Positions 54,066 through 62,990 of a stretch of 64,000 nt of DNA are shown here, one piece after another. Made by a program: the position numbers and the translations under genes. The stretch lies in contig NZ_JARXNQ010000001.1 in the NCBI RefSeq assembly GCF_029872055.1, positions 62,001-126,000 on the forward strand. Direction: 5' to 3'. The notes under the pieces are model-generated. The model saw nothing but the letters and a program-made list of their open reading frames with translations. It was not told where the DNA came from and searched no databases. Numbering within the stretch: position 1 is the stretch's first letter; every line of letters begins with the position of its first letter. This DNA comes from Sulfurimonas sp. C5 (lineage in GTDB: Bacteria; Campylobacterota; Campylobacteria; Campylobacterales; Sulfurimonadaceae).

Positions 54066-54569
54066 CTAATTGTTATTAAATTTTAAACTTTTATGTTTAG
54101 TTTTTGTAGATAGTACAATAGTAGTTTGACCTCTTTTTAAAACAACCATCTTGTTATCTACTTTTTCTAGCTTATAGCTATATACATTTTGTCCCTCTTT
54201 ATACCATTTACCATCAATAAGTGCTGACTTATTAATAATTGCCTCGAGTGAAAGCTTACCTTTTTTCTTTTCTGTGTCTTTTGCACTTTTAGTTGTTGAA
54301 GACACTTTAATTTTAGAAGGTGCTCTATATGAGCGAGGCATAGCACCTTTTTTCTTGTCATCTTCTTTTATTATAAAGATAAAAGGATCTTTGGCAGATA
54401 CAAGATAAGAGTTTTTTGCTCCAACACGAGCTGGTTTAATTGCAGCAACTTGTTCATCAACCCATGAAAGCTCACTCGCTTTACTATTAGAAGTAGTAGA
54501 AACAGTAGCAGCGATCAATCCAGTTGATACAAACAATGATGTTATGATTGCATATTGTAAAGTTTTCAT
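54066..54569 (-). CDS. mshK: MshK-like periplasmic assembly protein (PilP-like)
   Basis: A 167-residue protein from the ATG at 54569 (TAATG overlap with the previous gene), with a signal or anchor peptide (MKTLQYAIITSLFVSTGLIA), an extended basic linker (KSAKDTEKKKGK) and a C-terminal beta domain (LEAIINKSALIDGKWYKEGQ) like PilP/MshK/GspC. Divergent, named by position and plan. Confidence 0.65.
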   Translation of the reverse strand: MKTLQYAIITSLFVSTGLIAATVSTTSNSKASELSWVDEQVAAIKPARVGAKNSYLVSAKDPFIFIIKEDDKKKGAMPRSYRAPSKIKVSSTTKSAKDTEKKKGKLSLEAIINKSALIDGKWYKEGQNVYSYKLEKVDNKMVVLKRGQTTIVLSTKTKHKSLKFNNN

Positions 54570-55204
54570 TAGTATGTAATCCCCCAAACTGATATATTTA
54601 AATCTGAAGAGATTTTTTTATCTTTCGCCTCGACATTGAAGTCATGAAGATCTACAACTAGTTCACTTTGCTCTAATGCATTGATAAACTGCAGGGTATT
54701 AGTAAATCTTCCCGTCGATTCTACAGATATATCTAATACGTGACCAAAAGATTGATCTTTTTTTGCATGCTTGTTTATAAAAGTTTGAACTTTCATATTA
54801 TATCTTTGAGCATGTGTCGCAATTGAATCTATATATTCACCCCAGCTTCTTTCATCATAGATTAGAGCTGAAATAGTTTCAATTTTACTTTTAATATATG
54901 CATTGTTCTCTTTTGTAAGAGCGATTTTTTGATTAATAGTCTTAATCTCATTATTTAAATTTGTAATTACAGATTCAGGATTATTCTGTAAATAAACTTT
55001 ATCAACATTGATTTTATTTTGTAAAGCTACAACATTCGCTCTAGTTTTTTCAAAGCCAGCAAAAGAACTGTCCCAAAATAAAAGGTAAGAGAAAGCAAAG
55101 ATACCAACAACAATCATTACATAGATTAGTTGAGTGTCTTTTTTAGACTTATCTTTAAACGCCGTATCTATTTTATGTAAATAATCTTCTATATTTATCT
55201 TCAT
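54569..55204 (-). CDS. mshJ: MshJ-like PilO-family protein
   Basis: A 211-residue bitopic protein: short cytoplasmic N-terminus, membrane segment about 24-46, long coiled coil (about 55-110) and a ferredoxin-like periplasmic domain ending in LNISVWGITY. This is the PilO/GspM/MshJ plan. It overlaps the neighbours by 4 and 1 bases. Confidence 0.75.
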   Translation of the reverse strand: MKINIEDYLHKIDTAFKDKSKKDTQLIYVMIVVGIFAFSYLLFWDSSFAGFEKTRANVVALQNKINVDKVYLQNNPESVITNLNNEIKTINQKIALTKENNAYIKSKIETISALIYDERSWGEYIDSIATHAQRYNMKVQTFINKHAKKDQSFGHVLDISVESTGRFTNTLQFINALEQSELVVDLHDFNVEAKDKKISSDLNISVWGITY

Positions 55205-56736
55205 GGCAGTTTCACCTTAAGTTCACTAAGATACATTTTAGAAGAATCATCTAACATAATTTTTTCAAGTTCAAAAGTATATTTTCCTTCATAAACTTTT
55301 GTCAGGTGTTCAACTAATTCTGTAGTTTGTCTATCTCTTTTTGATGCTAAATAAATAGTGAGAACTTTTTTATCTTTAGTTTCTTCACTATAAGAAGTTC
55401 TTGTTGCTTTCACATCATATTTAGACATCTCTTTTGCAAAAAGAGCAAGTAACTTAGCTTTCATCGGATAATCGACTTTTACTTGATGAATTTTAATCAG
55501 AGTGTTTTTCTTATCATTATACTCTGTTTCTTCTTTTGTTAAAAGTTGCATCGATTTGTCTTTATCAGCTAGTCTATTCTTAATTGTAGCTTCTCTTGTA
55601 ACTCTTGTATTATGAAGTTCTTTATATTTCTGTTGTAAAAGATCTTCCTGTAAAGCTTGTGCATATGTTAAAACCCAATAAGTTATAGGATAAGCAAATG
55701 CTAAAGCAAGAGAAGCTGCAATTACTGTGATGAGACGTCCACTATCTCTTTCAATAAAGCGAGGAGGGCGTCTATAGTCTGTAAAGTTACATCTATATTT
55801 GTTTTCATTAGAAAGGTTTGAGTATAAATGCATCAATGCATGAAGCTGATCAACATATTCATTATTCTCAAATCCATAGTCAAAGTTAAACTGACTAGAT
55901 GGTATATTTAACTCTGCTTCAATCATTTCATGAAGTTCTGTAACAGTTTGTGTTTGCGAACCAATATAGATATGATCGATTTTGTCAATTTCAAAAGCTC
56001 TTTTTGTATACGTTAATATGTCATTAATATTTGCAAAAAGTTCTTTATAAAGTTTGATAATGTAGCTTTTATACTCACTATCAGTTTCTTTGAGGTTTGT
56101 TTGCGTAAAGAAGTTTAAGAATTCATGATAATCAATTCTTTCTCCGTAAAGTTCACAAAACCTTTCATGCATATCTATAAAAGAGTATTTAATAGATTTT
56201 GTATAGAGAAAATCTTTCTCTGAATAGAGTGTTAAGAATGCGTCGTTTTCTTGAAAATAAATATAACAATGTACACCTGAACCGTCAATTATCTCTTTTG
56301 TATATAAAGATTTAATTAATAATGGAACAGGGATGATAACATCTATATATTTGATTTTATCTACAACCGGCGAGAAAGTGTTTGTAACATCTAGCGGATC
56401 AACTATAAATACATGGAAGTGTCTGTTTTCTTCGTCAAGATTATTAAAAGATTCTATATATTGTATTTTGTATTCAACAGCTTGGTCAAGAGCAAGCTCA
56501 TCATACGCTTTATTACTTAGAGCATCGAATACATCTTCTTCTGGAATATTTTTACTTATTTCAATTTGAGCAGTAATAAACTCTTTTGTATTTAAGTAAG
56601 AAATAACCAGTTGTTCTTTTGAGAACTCTGGAGATTTTTCTTCGCTAATAAAGCTTGAAATACCTTTAAAATAGTTTTCTTTATATGGATTAACCGATAA
56701 TACACTTGAGAAAGAGCGTTGTTCTGATTTACTCAT
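55201..56736 (-). CDS. mshI: MshI-like PilM/PilN protein
   Basis: A 511-residue protein: cytoplasmic N-terminal half (about 1-325) with an actin-like/PilM character, one membrane segment (about 335-356, ITVIAASLALAFAYPITYWV), coiled coil (about 360-425), then a periplasmic PilN-like domain. This fits MshI/GspL, which joins ATPase to the periplasmic platform. First gene of the cluster, 11 bases after csd4. Confidence 0.75.
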   Translation of the reverse strand: MSKSEQRSFSSVLSVNPYKENYFKGISSFISEEKSPEFSKEQLVISYLNTKEFITAQIEISKNIPEEDVFDALSNKAYDELALDQAVEYKIQYIESFNNLDEENRHFHVFIVDPLDVTNTFSPVVDKIKYIDVIIPVPLLIKSLYTKEIIDGSGVHCYIYFQENDAFLTLYSEKDFLYTKSIKYSFIDMHERFCELYGERIDYHEFLNFFTQTNLKETDSEYKSYIIKLYKELFANINDILTYTKRAFEIDKIDHIYIGSQTQTVTELHEMIEAELNIPSSQFNFDYGFENNEYVDQLHALMHLYSNLSNENKYRCNFTDYRRPPRFIERDSGRLITVIAASLALAFAYPITYWVLTYAQALQEDLLQQKYKELHNTRVTREATIKNRLADKDKSMQLLTKEETEYNDKKNTLIKIHQVKVDYPMKAKLLALFAKEMSKYDVKATRTSYSEETKDKKVLTIYLASKRDRQTTELVEHLTKVYEGKYTFELEKIMLDDSSKMYLSELKVKLP

Positions 56737-56747
56737 AAACTATAATC

Positions 56748-58037
56748 CTATTTAAACTGTACCAATATCATAGCACAGAATTCATCTTTTTTGTAAAATT
56801 CTATCCTATAAACTCTATTGTCTTGATCGATAGAATAAAATTTATTCATATCATCTTTTCTAATAGTTATGTTACTTTCATCCTCTGTGTTTTTGGATGA
56901 AAAGCCTATAACGTTTACACGATAACCTTTTATACTTAAAACTTTAAAATCGTCAGATACAAAAAATTTTGAAGCTTTCTTGATGGAAAATAGTTTTCCA
57001 TCTATCTCGACTGCAAAATTTTCCGGGCTTTTCGGACAAATTTCAAAGTACTGAGGTTTAAGTTTAGTAACTAGGTTGTTACCGATATAAACCTCGTAAA
57101 CCCCTTTAGACTCTTTGATTTTCCCTAAAGAATGGGAAAAACTAAAGTCGTTACTTTTTGATTTTATCGGAATAAACCTTAAAATTTTTTTTATATTGTT
57201 TAAATCTAGGAAAAAATTGCCATTTATGCTTAAAGTACCATAATTTCGCAGAACTTTTGTTATCTCTTTTTCATTGAGTTCAAAGTCTCTACTATATTTA
57301 ATACCCATTATTTTCATATACTCTTCAATAGCTAAGAGTTGATAAAAAACTTTTTGTGCCAGTGAAGAGAGATTTTTACTTGTTTCAATTGCAAAAGCAG
57401 GTTTGTTATGGGTAACCGCAAAATATGTTAGTGAGAGCTGCATAGCTTCATCTTCATATTTTGTTTTTGTGTTTTTCACATCAAACTTGTGGTGTTTAGC
57501 CAAAAGTCTTTGGTTGATATTTTTTTTGACATTAACGGCAATGTCGTTCAAGTTTCCAAAAGTTTGGTTTTGCTTGAGTTGGCATTGGTCAATAACACAT
57601 GTCTGTCCCCATGCATTTGGGTTAAAAATACTTCCTTTATTCTCTTTTCTGTAAAATCCATGTCCATCATGTAAGTTTACAACTAACGAAACATTGGGTG
57701 ATAATATAATTTGTTTGATCTCATCCACAATCTTTTTATCTTGATCATTTGGTTTAATAAAAGAGAATTTCCTGTTCATATCCCCGTGAATTCCGCGTTC
57801 GTTTCTGAGGATGCTTTCTTGATTTAAATTAGGGATAATCCATAAGTTCTTAGAAGTTATTTGATAGTGTGTTGCCAGTAACGAAGCTGCGAAATACCCT
57901 CCCGGCTCATTTCCGTGAATTCCACCGATTACTAAAAGTGTTGTATTTGAATCCGGATTTTCTTTTTTTATAAGTTGGATATTTGAAGCGAATAATAGTG
58001 AGTAGCCAAAGAGACAGATTAAAAATAGTTGTTTCAT
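56748..58037 (-). CDS. csd4: Csd4/Pgp1-like cell-shape peptidoglycan carboxypeptidase
   Basis: A 429-residue periplasmic protein: signal peptide about 1-17, then an M14-type zinc carboxypeptidase domain with GGIHGNEPGG (His-x-x-Glu metal ligands), LHDGHGFY (third ligand region) and FAIETSK (catalytic Glu). Two smaller C-terminal domains follow. Length and plan match Csd4/Pgp1, which trim tripeptides in Helicobacter and Campylobacter and give helical shape. It directly follows csd6 with no gap. Confidence 0.85.
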   Translation of the reverse strand: MKQLFLICLFGYSLLFASNIQLIKKENPDSNTTLLVIGGIHGNEPGGYFAASLLATHYQITSKNLWIIPNLNQESILRNERGIHGDMNRKFSFIKPNDQDKKIVDEIKQIILSPNVSLVVNLHDGHGFYRKENKGSIFNPNAWGQTCVIDQCQLKQNQTFGNLNDIAVNVKKNINQRLLAKHHKFDVKNTKTKYEDEAMQLSLTYFAVTHNKPAFAIETSKNLSSLAQKVFYQLLAIEEYMKIMGIKYSRDFELNEKEITKVLRNYGTLSINGNFFLDLNNIKKILRFIPIKSKSNDFSFSHSLGKIKESKGVYEVYIGNNLVTKLKPQYFEICPKSPENFAVEIDGKLFSIKKASKFFVSDDFKVLSIKGYRVNVIGFSSKNTEDESNITIRKDDMNKFYSIDQDNRVYRIEFYKKDEFCAMILVQFK

Positions 58038-59027
58038 CTATCTCTCTGTAATAATAGAGATCCCGTTATTTTGGAATTTCACAATTAAAGTTTTGTCCCC
58101 AATAAAAGAAAAAGAATCTGATTTATAGTTTTCTTTAAAAGTGATCTTATAAATATTTTGAGTATCAGGATATGGTAATACATTAATATTTGTAAAGATA
58201 ATTGTTTTATCTTCTTTTTTATTAAAAATACGTGTTTTATAAGTTGTGAATTGTTCTATATCCATACCGTCAAAACGTTTAAAACTCTGATCGTAAAAAC
58301 TGAGATACTTTTCTAGATCGTTATAGATCCATGCATATCTCCACTTATATAAATCAGATAAAATGTGTGCAAGAGCCTCTTTTGGAACATCAGTTTTTAC
58401 ATCTGCTTCATCAATGAGAAGAACTGTTTTAGAGATGTCTATGTGTTTGTCTAAACATTCAATACTTGGATTATTGATCGCAATACAACCTTTTGTAAAT
58501 TCATCTCTTTCTTGATTAAGAGGTAAACCGTGAATCCATATTCCTTGACCTGTTTTATGGCGATATTGATCATAAACGTTAGGATAAGATGTTACAAAAG
58601 CTAAAGGACCGTAGAAAGGATCTACTTTAGCTATCTTTTGTGTAAGTTCATAAATTCCAATAGGTGTTTTGAGATCTCCTTCTCTTACTTTATCACCTTT
58701 CTCTTTTCCAGTAAATGCACTATACTCTTTCATGAGCTGATATTTTGAAGTGTTTTTGTCTTTGATGTAAATACAAAGTTTTGATTTTTCTTTGTTGCAT
58801 GCCAATACATTACAGTAAGATTCAAGATAACCGAACTTTGTATCTTTGTTTTTTAAAAAATCTGTCCAGTATTCTTTAGTAGTCAATTCTTTGTCAAGTT
58901 GTTTTTGAAGTGAATCTATGCCGTTAACTCTATAACTTGTCAGTATGTCAATACTAGAAGCAGAAATATTAATAGTAAGTGTGAATAGAAAAAAAAGTTT
59001 CAAAATCATATTATTTTTCATCATCAT
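58038..59027 (-). CDS. csd6: Csd6/Pgp2-like L,D-carboxypeptidase
   Basis: A 329-residue periplasmic protein with signal peptide, a YkuD (L,D-transpeptidase-fold) domain carrying IHGLPLNQERDEFTKGCIAI (His and nucleophile Cys), and a C-terminal NTF2-like domain. Csd6/Pgp2 remove the terminal D-Ala from tetrapeptides, making the substrate for Csd4/Pgp1. Helicobacter also has csd6 next to era. Start 59027 has AGATAGG; a second ATG at 59009 is possible. Confidence 0.87.
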   Translation of the reverse strand: MMMKNNMILKLFFLFTLTINISASSIDILTSYRVNGIDSLQKQLDKELTTKEYWTDFLKNKDTKFGYLESYCNVLACNKEKSKLCIYIKDKNTSKYQLMKEYSAFTGKEKGDKVREGDLKTPIGIYELTQKIAKVDPFYGPLAFVTSYPNVYDQYRHKTGQGIWIHGLPLNQERDEFTKGCIAINNPSIECLDKHIDISKTVLLIDEADVKTDVPKEALAHILSDLYKWRYAWIYNDLEKYLSFYDQSFKRFDGMDIEQFTTYKTRIFNKKEDKTIIFTNINVLPYPDTQNIYKITFKENYKSDSFSFIGDKTLIVKFQNNGISIITER

Positions 59028-59895
59028 AACCTATCTCTTTTAAAAAGTTTTTATTTTTTGACCACCCTTTTTTTACAACAACTTGAAGGTTTAAGTATAC
59101 TTGTTGGCCACTAAGTTTTTCTATTTTTTCACGTGCAGCTTTACCGATACGTTTAATTGCCGTACCGCCTTTACCTATAATGATCCCTTTTTGTGACTCT
59201 TTTTCTAAAATAATTGTTGCGTAAATTTTATCAATCCCTTCATTCTCATAAATTTTATCGATAATTACGTCTGATTCATAAGGTACTTCATCACTAATAT
59301 TTTCAAAAATTGCTTCGCGGATAAACCCTGCATAAATATCACGTACAAGTTCACTTGTTAAATCTTCCGGATCGAAAAGATAAGGTGACTCAGGTAAATG
59401 TTTAGAAATAGTGTTAAGAAGATCTTCATGTCCCACTTTTCTTGGAATAGCAACAGGAATAAGAGCTTCGAATTTATCTGCATACTGGTTATATTGCGCA
59501 ATCTTTTTAAAAAGCTTTTCTTGAGAAACTTGATCGATTTTACTCAGTGCCACAATATGTTTAATATTCTTTTTGTTTAATGTTAAGAATTTTTCATAGT
59601 GTTCTAAAGAATCTGTTACAGGTGCAAGGTATACAATAAGATCACAGTCTCCCATTGCTTTTAAAGCTTCATCAAGCATATATTGATTTAACATTTTCTC
59701 TTTTTCATGCAGACCTGGAGTGTCTATGAAAATAATTTGTGTGTCTCCATGCATTACAATAGCGTTAGAGCGTTTACGTGTAGCATTGGCTTTTTGGCTA
59801 ACCATGGCAATTTTTTCACCCAGAAGGGAATTCATTAGGGTACTTTTACCCGCATTAGGTCTACCTATAAGTGAAACGAAACCTGCTTTTGTCAT
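59011..59895 (-). CDS. era: GTPase Era
   Basis: A 294-residue ribosome-assembly GTPase: G1 GRPNAGKST, G3 DTPGLHEKE, G4 SKID, and a C-terminal KH domain (IIGKGGTAIKRIGKAAREKI) that binds the 16S rRNA 3' end. It lies 9 bases after hslU. Confidence 0.96.
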   Translation of the reverse strand: MTKAGFVSLIGRPNAGKSTLMNSLLGEKIAMVSQKANATRKRSNAIVMHGDTQIIFIDTPGLHEKEKMLNQYMLDEALKAMGDCDLIVYLAPVTDSLEHYEKFLTLNKKNIKHIVALSKIDQVSQEKLFKKIAQYNQYADKFEALIPVAIPRKVGHEDLLNTISKHLPESPYLFDPEDLTSELVRDIYAGFIREAIFENISDEVPYESDVIIDKIYENEGIDKIYATIILEKESQKGIIIGKGGTAIKRIGKAAREKIEKLSGQQVYLNLQVVVKKGWSKNKNFLKEIGYDDEK

Positions 59896-59904
59896 ACAGC
59901 TCCT

Positions 59905-61239
59905 TTAGAGAATGTAACGGGAAAGATCATCATCTTCTACGACAATGTCTAGTTTTTCATGTACGAGTTCACTTGTAATTCTGAACTCTTTACCTTTATA
60001 CTCATCTGCTTCAAAACTAATATCTTCCAAAATTCTTTCTAATACAGTGTGAAGACGACGAGCACCAATATCTTCAGCAGTTTCATTCGCACGATGTGAA
60101 AGCTGTGCAATTGCTCTGATAGCATCATCTTCAAAAATTAGTTCCATCTCTTCAACACCTAAGAGTGCTTGATACTGTTTTAATAAAGAGTTTTCAGTTT
60201 GTGTAAGGATCTGATAAAGTGTTTCTTCATCTAAACTTTCTAACTCAACTCTCAGAGGAAATCTTCCTTGAAGTTCAGGAATAAGATCACTTGGCTTACT
60301 TACGTGAAAGGCACCTGCTGCAATAAATAAAATGTGATCTGTCTGGATTGTTCCGTGTTTTGTAGAAACCGAGCTTCCTTCAACAATCGGAAGAAGGTCA
60401 CGTTGTACACCCTCTTTAGACGGATCGTTTCTTCCTTGAGATTTTTCGTTTAAAGCAATTTTATCAATCTCATCTAGAAAAATAATGCCACCATTTTCTG
60501 CACGTCTGAGAGCTTCAGCATTTACGGCGTTCATATCAAGAAGTTTTGCACTTGCTTCTTGACGAAGCAGTACTTTTGCATCTTTGACTTTGAGCTCTTT
60601 TTTATTTTCCTCTTTATTGATAGATGTAAAAAGTTTTGTAATAGATTCCTGCGCTTTAATCATTTCCGGAGGAAGATTAGTATCTGCAAATTCTACTTGC
60701 AGTGAAGCTGTATCAAGTTCAATTTCAATTGTTTTTTCATCCATTTCACCTGAATCAACTCTTTTTTCCATCGCCTCAAGAAGTCTTTGGTAGTCATCTT
60801 TTTTTGATTCGCTGGCATCTTTAGGAAGAGGCGGTAAAAGTTTTTCAACAATACGGTTAATCACGTAGTTGTCAATCTTTTCTCTATTCTCAGTTTCTAG
60901 TTCTTCTTTAACAATTGAAATAGAGTTTACAACTAAATCTCTTATCATAGATTCAACATCACGTCCAACAAATCCTACTTCTGTATACTTAGAAGCTTCC
61001 ACTTTGATGAAAGGAACTTTCATCATTTTTGCTAGACGGCGAGAAATCTCAGTTTTTCCTACACCTGTTGAACCGATCATAAGAATGTTTTTCGGTTTGA
61101 TCTCTTGACGCATTACATCATCAAGTTGCATTCTTCTGTATCTTGTACGAAGTGCCAAAGCAATAGTTTTTTTTGCGTTTTTCTGACCAATAACGTATTT
61201 GTCAAGATATTCGACAATCTGTTTAGGAGTCATATCCAT
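59905..61239 (-). CDS. hslU: HslU ATPase of the HslUV protease
   Basis: A 444-residue AAA+ unfoldase: N domain, Walker A GSTGVGKTE, I domain (about 110-230), Walker B IIFLDEIDKIA and the C-terminal SRYIL that inserts into HslV. One-base overlap with hslV. Confidence 0.97.
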   Translation of the reverse strand: MDMTPKQIVEYLDKYVIGQKNAKKTIALALRTRYRRMQLDDVMRQEIKPKNILMIGSTGVGKTEISRRLAKMMKVPFIKVEASKYTEVGFVGRDVESMIRDLVVNSISIVKEELETENREKIDNYVINRIVEKLLPPLPKDASESKKDDYQRLLEAMEKRVDSGEMDEKTIEIELDTASLQVEFADTNLPPEMIKAQESITKLFTSINKEENKKELKVKDAKVLLRQEASAKLLDMNAVNAEALRRAENGGIIFLDEIDKIALNEKSQGRNDPSKEGVQRDLLPIVEGSSVSTKHGTIQTDHILFIAAGAFHVSKPSDLIPELQGRFPLRVELESLDEETLYQILTQTENSLLKQYQALLGVEEMELIFEDDAIRAIAQLSHRANETAEDIGARRLHTVLERILEDISFEADEYKGKEFRITSELVHEKLDIVVEDDDLSRYIL

Positions 61240-61781
61240 TATTTATTATCCTCTAAAATGAGTGTTTTAATATTGTGGTTTGTATAGATACAAAGATCAG
61301 CAGCAATAGATAAAGACTCTTTTACTAAAGTCTCTTCATCAAGATCAGCATGTTTTTTTAATGCACGTGCCGCAGAGATAGCATAGTTTCCACCGCTGCC
61401 GATAGAAGCGATCTCTCCGTCTTCAGGCTCAACTACATCACCGTTTCCGGTTAAAATAAAAATATGTTCGTTATTTAAAACGATCATCATCGCTTCTAAA
61501 CGTCTTAAAACTTTGTCTTTTCTCCAAGCTTTAGAGAACTCTATTACGGATTTTAAAATATCCCCTTTTTTATTCTCTAAGAACTCTTCAAACATGTCAA
61601 AAAGATTAAAAGCATCGGCAGTACTTCCTGCAAAACCTGCAAGAATTTTTCCATGGTGCAGTGTACGGATTTTTGTAGCATTCCCTTTTAGAACACTGTC
61701 CCCGAATGTCACCTGACCGTCACCACCGATAACAGCTTTATTTTTCCCTTTATAGGCAAGTATTGTAGTTGCGTCAAACAT
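61239..61781 (-). CDS. hslV: HslV peptidase of the HslUV protease
   Basis: A 180-residue proteasome-beta-like peptidase. MFDA precedes TTILAYKG, and the first Thr becomes the N-terminal nucleophile after processing. [14 protein letters not shown] is the conserved core. It lies 7 bases after rplI. Confidence 0.97.
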   Translation of the reverse strand: MFDATTILAYKGKNKAVIGGDGQVTFGDSVLKGNATKIRTLHHGKILAGFAGSTADAFNLFDMFEEFLENKKGDILKSVIEFSKAWRKDKVLRRLEAMMIVLNNEHIFILTGNGDVVEPEDGEIASIGSGGNYAISAARALKKHADLDEETLVKESLSIAADLCIYTNHNIKTLILEDNK

Positions 61782-61788
61782 GAATTCT

Positions 61789-62235
61789 CTATTCTCCCTG
61801 AACGTCTACGTGAAGTGTAGCATGAATACCGTGACCGAGTTTTAGATCAAGTGAATGCTCACCAATTGTTTTGATCGCAGTTTTGTCTGTAATATGTTTT
61901 TTGTCGATCTCTACAGAGTGTTGTTCTGATAAAGCTTGAGCAATTTCATCTTTAGTTACAGACCCGAAAAGGTGACCATTTTCACCTATTTTTTTCGTAA
62001 TTACAATTTCTGCTTTATCAAGTTTTGCAGCCATCTCTTTTAGTGTTGCGATCTCAGCAGCTTCTTCAGCAGCTAGTCTTTTTTGTTCAGCATCGTGCTC
62101 AGCTAACACTTCAGGAGTTGCAGGTTTAGCAAAACCTTTCCCGATAAGGAAGTTTTTACCGTAACCATCTTTAACTTCTTTAATTTCACCAGCTTTGCCT
62201 AAACTTTTTACGTCCTTGATAAGTAATACTTTCAT
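61789..62235 (-). CDS. rplI: 50S ribosomal protein L9
   Basis: A 148-residue L9, starting [17 protein letters not shown] at 62235. The frame is open 14 codons further upstream but those overlap the previous gene and are not family-like. Contains [13 protein letters not shown] of the N-domain and the long linker helix. Confidence 0.97.
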   Translation of the reverse strand: MKVLLIKDVKSLGKAGEIKEVKDGYGKNFLIGKGFAKPATPEVLAEHDAEQKRLAAEEAAEIATLKEMAAKLDKAEIVITKKIGENGHLFGSVTKDEIAQALSEQHSVEIDKKHITDKTAIKTIGEHSLDLKLGHGIHATLHVDVQGE

Positions 62236-62239
62236 TCGA

Positions 62240-62971
62240 CTATCTTTCAATCTCACCAGGGTAAGAAACAATACCATGAGTTAAATTAGAGATTTTTGTA
62301 TAACCCATATCTGCTAAAATTCTAGCAACGTGAGCAGAACGGCTTCCAACATGACAATATACTAAGATGTTTTCATCTTTTGCAAGTCCTGCTTGGTCTA
62401 AAGTTTGGAAAAAGCTACTTGTAGGCACTAATTTGTCTGCACCTTTAATGTGACCCATTTGCCATTCCATATGCTCACGAACATCAACAATTGTAAAATC
62501 TACCATACCAAGAGAACGAGCTTCTAAAAGAGCTACCAGTTCATCACCATCTAATTCACTTTTGTTTACTAATGCTTCACACTCTTCTTGTGTCAAGCCT
62601 CTTGAATGTGTGTGGGCAGCTTCCTCCATACCCATTTCAATTCTTTGTTGTGCTGCAAATTCTGGCGTACAGAAAATTCCACAGTGACATTTCCCTTCAT
62701 CTGGGATTTCATGCTCAATTGCAGGTTTACATGGACAGATTCTGTCATCAACACTTCTTGCTTTTCCGTCTACTTCTTCAACCATAAAACAAGGACAGAA
62801 TCTTTTTCCGTACATCATTTTATTACGTGCAAGACCCATTTGCACACCTTCGTTTACTTCCTCTTGAGGGTTGTAAACCCAACCAAATTGAGCATTTACT
62901 TTATCTGTAAATTTAACTGTTTTCTCCATCTCAGCAATAAATTCAGGAGAATTCATATCGATTTTAATCAT
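62240..62971 (-). CDS. Ferredoxin-thioredoxin reductase catalytic-type domain fused to rhodanese
   Basis: A 243-residue cytoplasmic two-domain protein. The N-terminal FTR beta-like domain has CPC (59-61), CPC (79-81) and CHC (95-97) plus Cys101, the layout holding a 4Fe-4S cluster and redox-active cysteines. The C-terminal rhodanese domain has [17 protein letters not shown] and the active loop CHVGSRS (Cys206). It suggests passing electrons or sulfane sulfur between the two halves. AAGGAAAG precedes the ATG. It is inserted between argG and rplI, which adjoin in Campylobacter. Confidence 0.88.
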   Translation of the reverse strand: MIKIDMNSPEFIAEMEKTVKFTDKVNAQFGWVYNPQEEVNEGVQMGLARNKMMYGKRFCPCFMVEEVDGKARSVDDRICPCKPAIEHEIPDEGKCHCGIFCTPEFAAQQRIEMGMEEAAHTHSRGLTQEECEALVNKSELDGDELVALLEARSLGMVDFTIVDVREHMEWQMGHIKGADKLVPTSSFFQTLDQAGLAKDENILVYCHVGSRSAHVARILADMGYTKISNLTHGIVSYPGEIER

Positions 62972-62990
62972 AACTTTCCTTTTTTAAGTT

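Noticed and set aside
47212-56736. Type II secretion system
   Set aside because: The order and the ExeA-like ATPase/TPR pair fit MSHA better, and no GspG-K pseudopilins are adjacent; the families overlap, so this remains a weaker alternative.
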